A stretch of 64,000 bases of DNA. It comes from Actinophytocola oryzae (GTDB taxonomy: Bacteria > Actinomycetota > Actinomycetes > Mycobacteriales > Pseudonocardiaceae). Shown here one piece after another: positions 63,914-64,000 of the stretch. Each line of letters starts with the position of its first letter. Positions within the stretch are counted from its first letter, which is position 1. The stretch covers positions 124,001 through 188,000 of the forward strand of contig NZ_SOCP01000005.1 in assembly GCF_004364325.1 (NCBI RefSeq), given 5' to 3'. Position numbers and translations under genes: made by a program. The notes beneath the pieces were generated by a model. That model saw nothing but the letters and a program-made list of their open reading frames with translations. It did no database searches and was not told the DNA's origin.

Positions 63914-64000
63914 CTGGCCCTCCCGGAGACACGCACGCGTGGGTCGATGACCGTGTAGAGCAGGTCGACGACCAGGTTGATCACGATGTAGGCGGTGGTG
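63910..64000 (-). CDS. ABC transporter permease, DppB/OppB type, C-terminal end only
   Basis: The last 29 codons of a permease run in from the right edge: TTAYIVINLVVDLLYTVIDP, RVRVSGRAR, stop. The motif NLVVDLLYTVIDPRVR is the conserved C-terminus of DppB-type permeases. The stop overlaps the next start (ATGA), so the operon order is dppB-like, dppC-like, fused dppDF-like. Confidence 0.85.
   Translation of the reverse strand, partial: TTAYIVINLVVDLLYTVIDPRVRVSGRAR

Overview
The window is about 70 percent GC, with GTG starts common, an XRE/DUF397 pair, WXG100 proteins, AfsR/SARP regulators and 13E12-type HNH genes. This points to a filamentous actinobacterium, most likely in the Pseudonocardiales (Lentzea/Saccharothrix/Amycolatopsis-like). 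The genus is inferred from gene content, not proven.

Left flank (1-12.4 kb): ordinary chromosome. In order it holds the start of an acyl-CoA synthetase, a family A DNA polymerase, an FMN 2-hydroxy-acid oxidase, a Pro/Gly/Tyr-rich membrane protein, a TPR protein, a ferredoxin-reductase-type flavoprotein, a glutamate-cysteine ligase family enzyme, oligoribonuclease, tRNA-His, a GtrA-like protein, an L,D-transpeptidase lipoprotein and tRNA-Lys(CTT).

Genomic island (12.41-34.88 kb): the 3' part of tRNA-Lys recurs 22.4 kb downstream as a 43-bp direct repeat with 2 mismatches, the mark of integration into the tRNA gene. The island starts with a broken tyrosine integrase and other decayed genes, and carries defence genes: remains of a BREX type 2 (Pgl) system and a very large DUF4011/SF1-helicase/nuclease. 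The BREX locus keeps an apparently intact pglW and most of pglX. The 3' end of pglX is joined out of frame to the 3' part of brxHI, so pglY, pglZ, brxD and the front of brxHI are missing. An XRE/DUF397 pair, a DUF222-HNH protein and a Uma2 nuclease sit between pglW and pglX.

Biosynthetic operon (36.07-44.39 kb, + strand, tightly coupled, closed by a strong hairpin terminator): GriI- and GriH-type enzymes should make 3-amino-4-hydroxybenzoate (3,4-AHBA). A PltE/PltF/PltL-type trio (prolyl-carrier dehydrogenase, proline adenylation enzyme, carrier protein) should make pyrrole-2-carboxyl thioester. An arylamine N-acetyltransferase-fold protein could join the two as an amide. GriD/GriC-type proteins could reduce the carboxylate to an aldehyde. 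No polyketide synthase, halogenase or o-aminophenol oxidase is in the window. I do not know a described cluster with this combination.

Regulatory region (44.4-61.4 kb): a perfect LexA-type box in a promoter before a Fic-fold protein lacking its catalytic motif, a TPR protein, a cyclase-like protein, a LuxR-type two-component system, a PadR regulator, a WXG100 pair, a stand-alone ATPase, two tandem AfsR/SARP-ATPase regulators, and two paralogous orphan LuxR regulators flanking that block. The right edge (61.4-64 kb) is a Dpp/Opp-type peptide ABC transporter operon running off the window.
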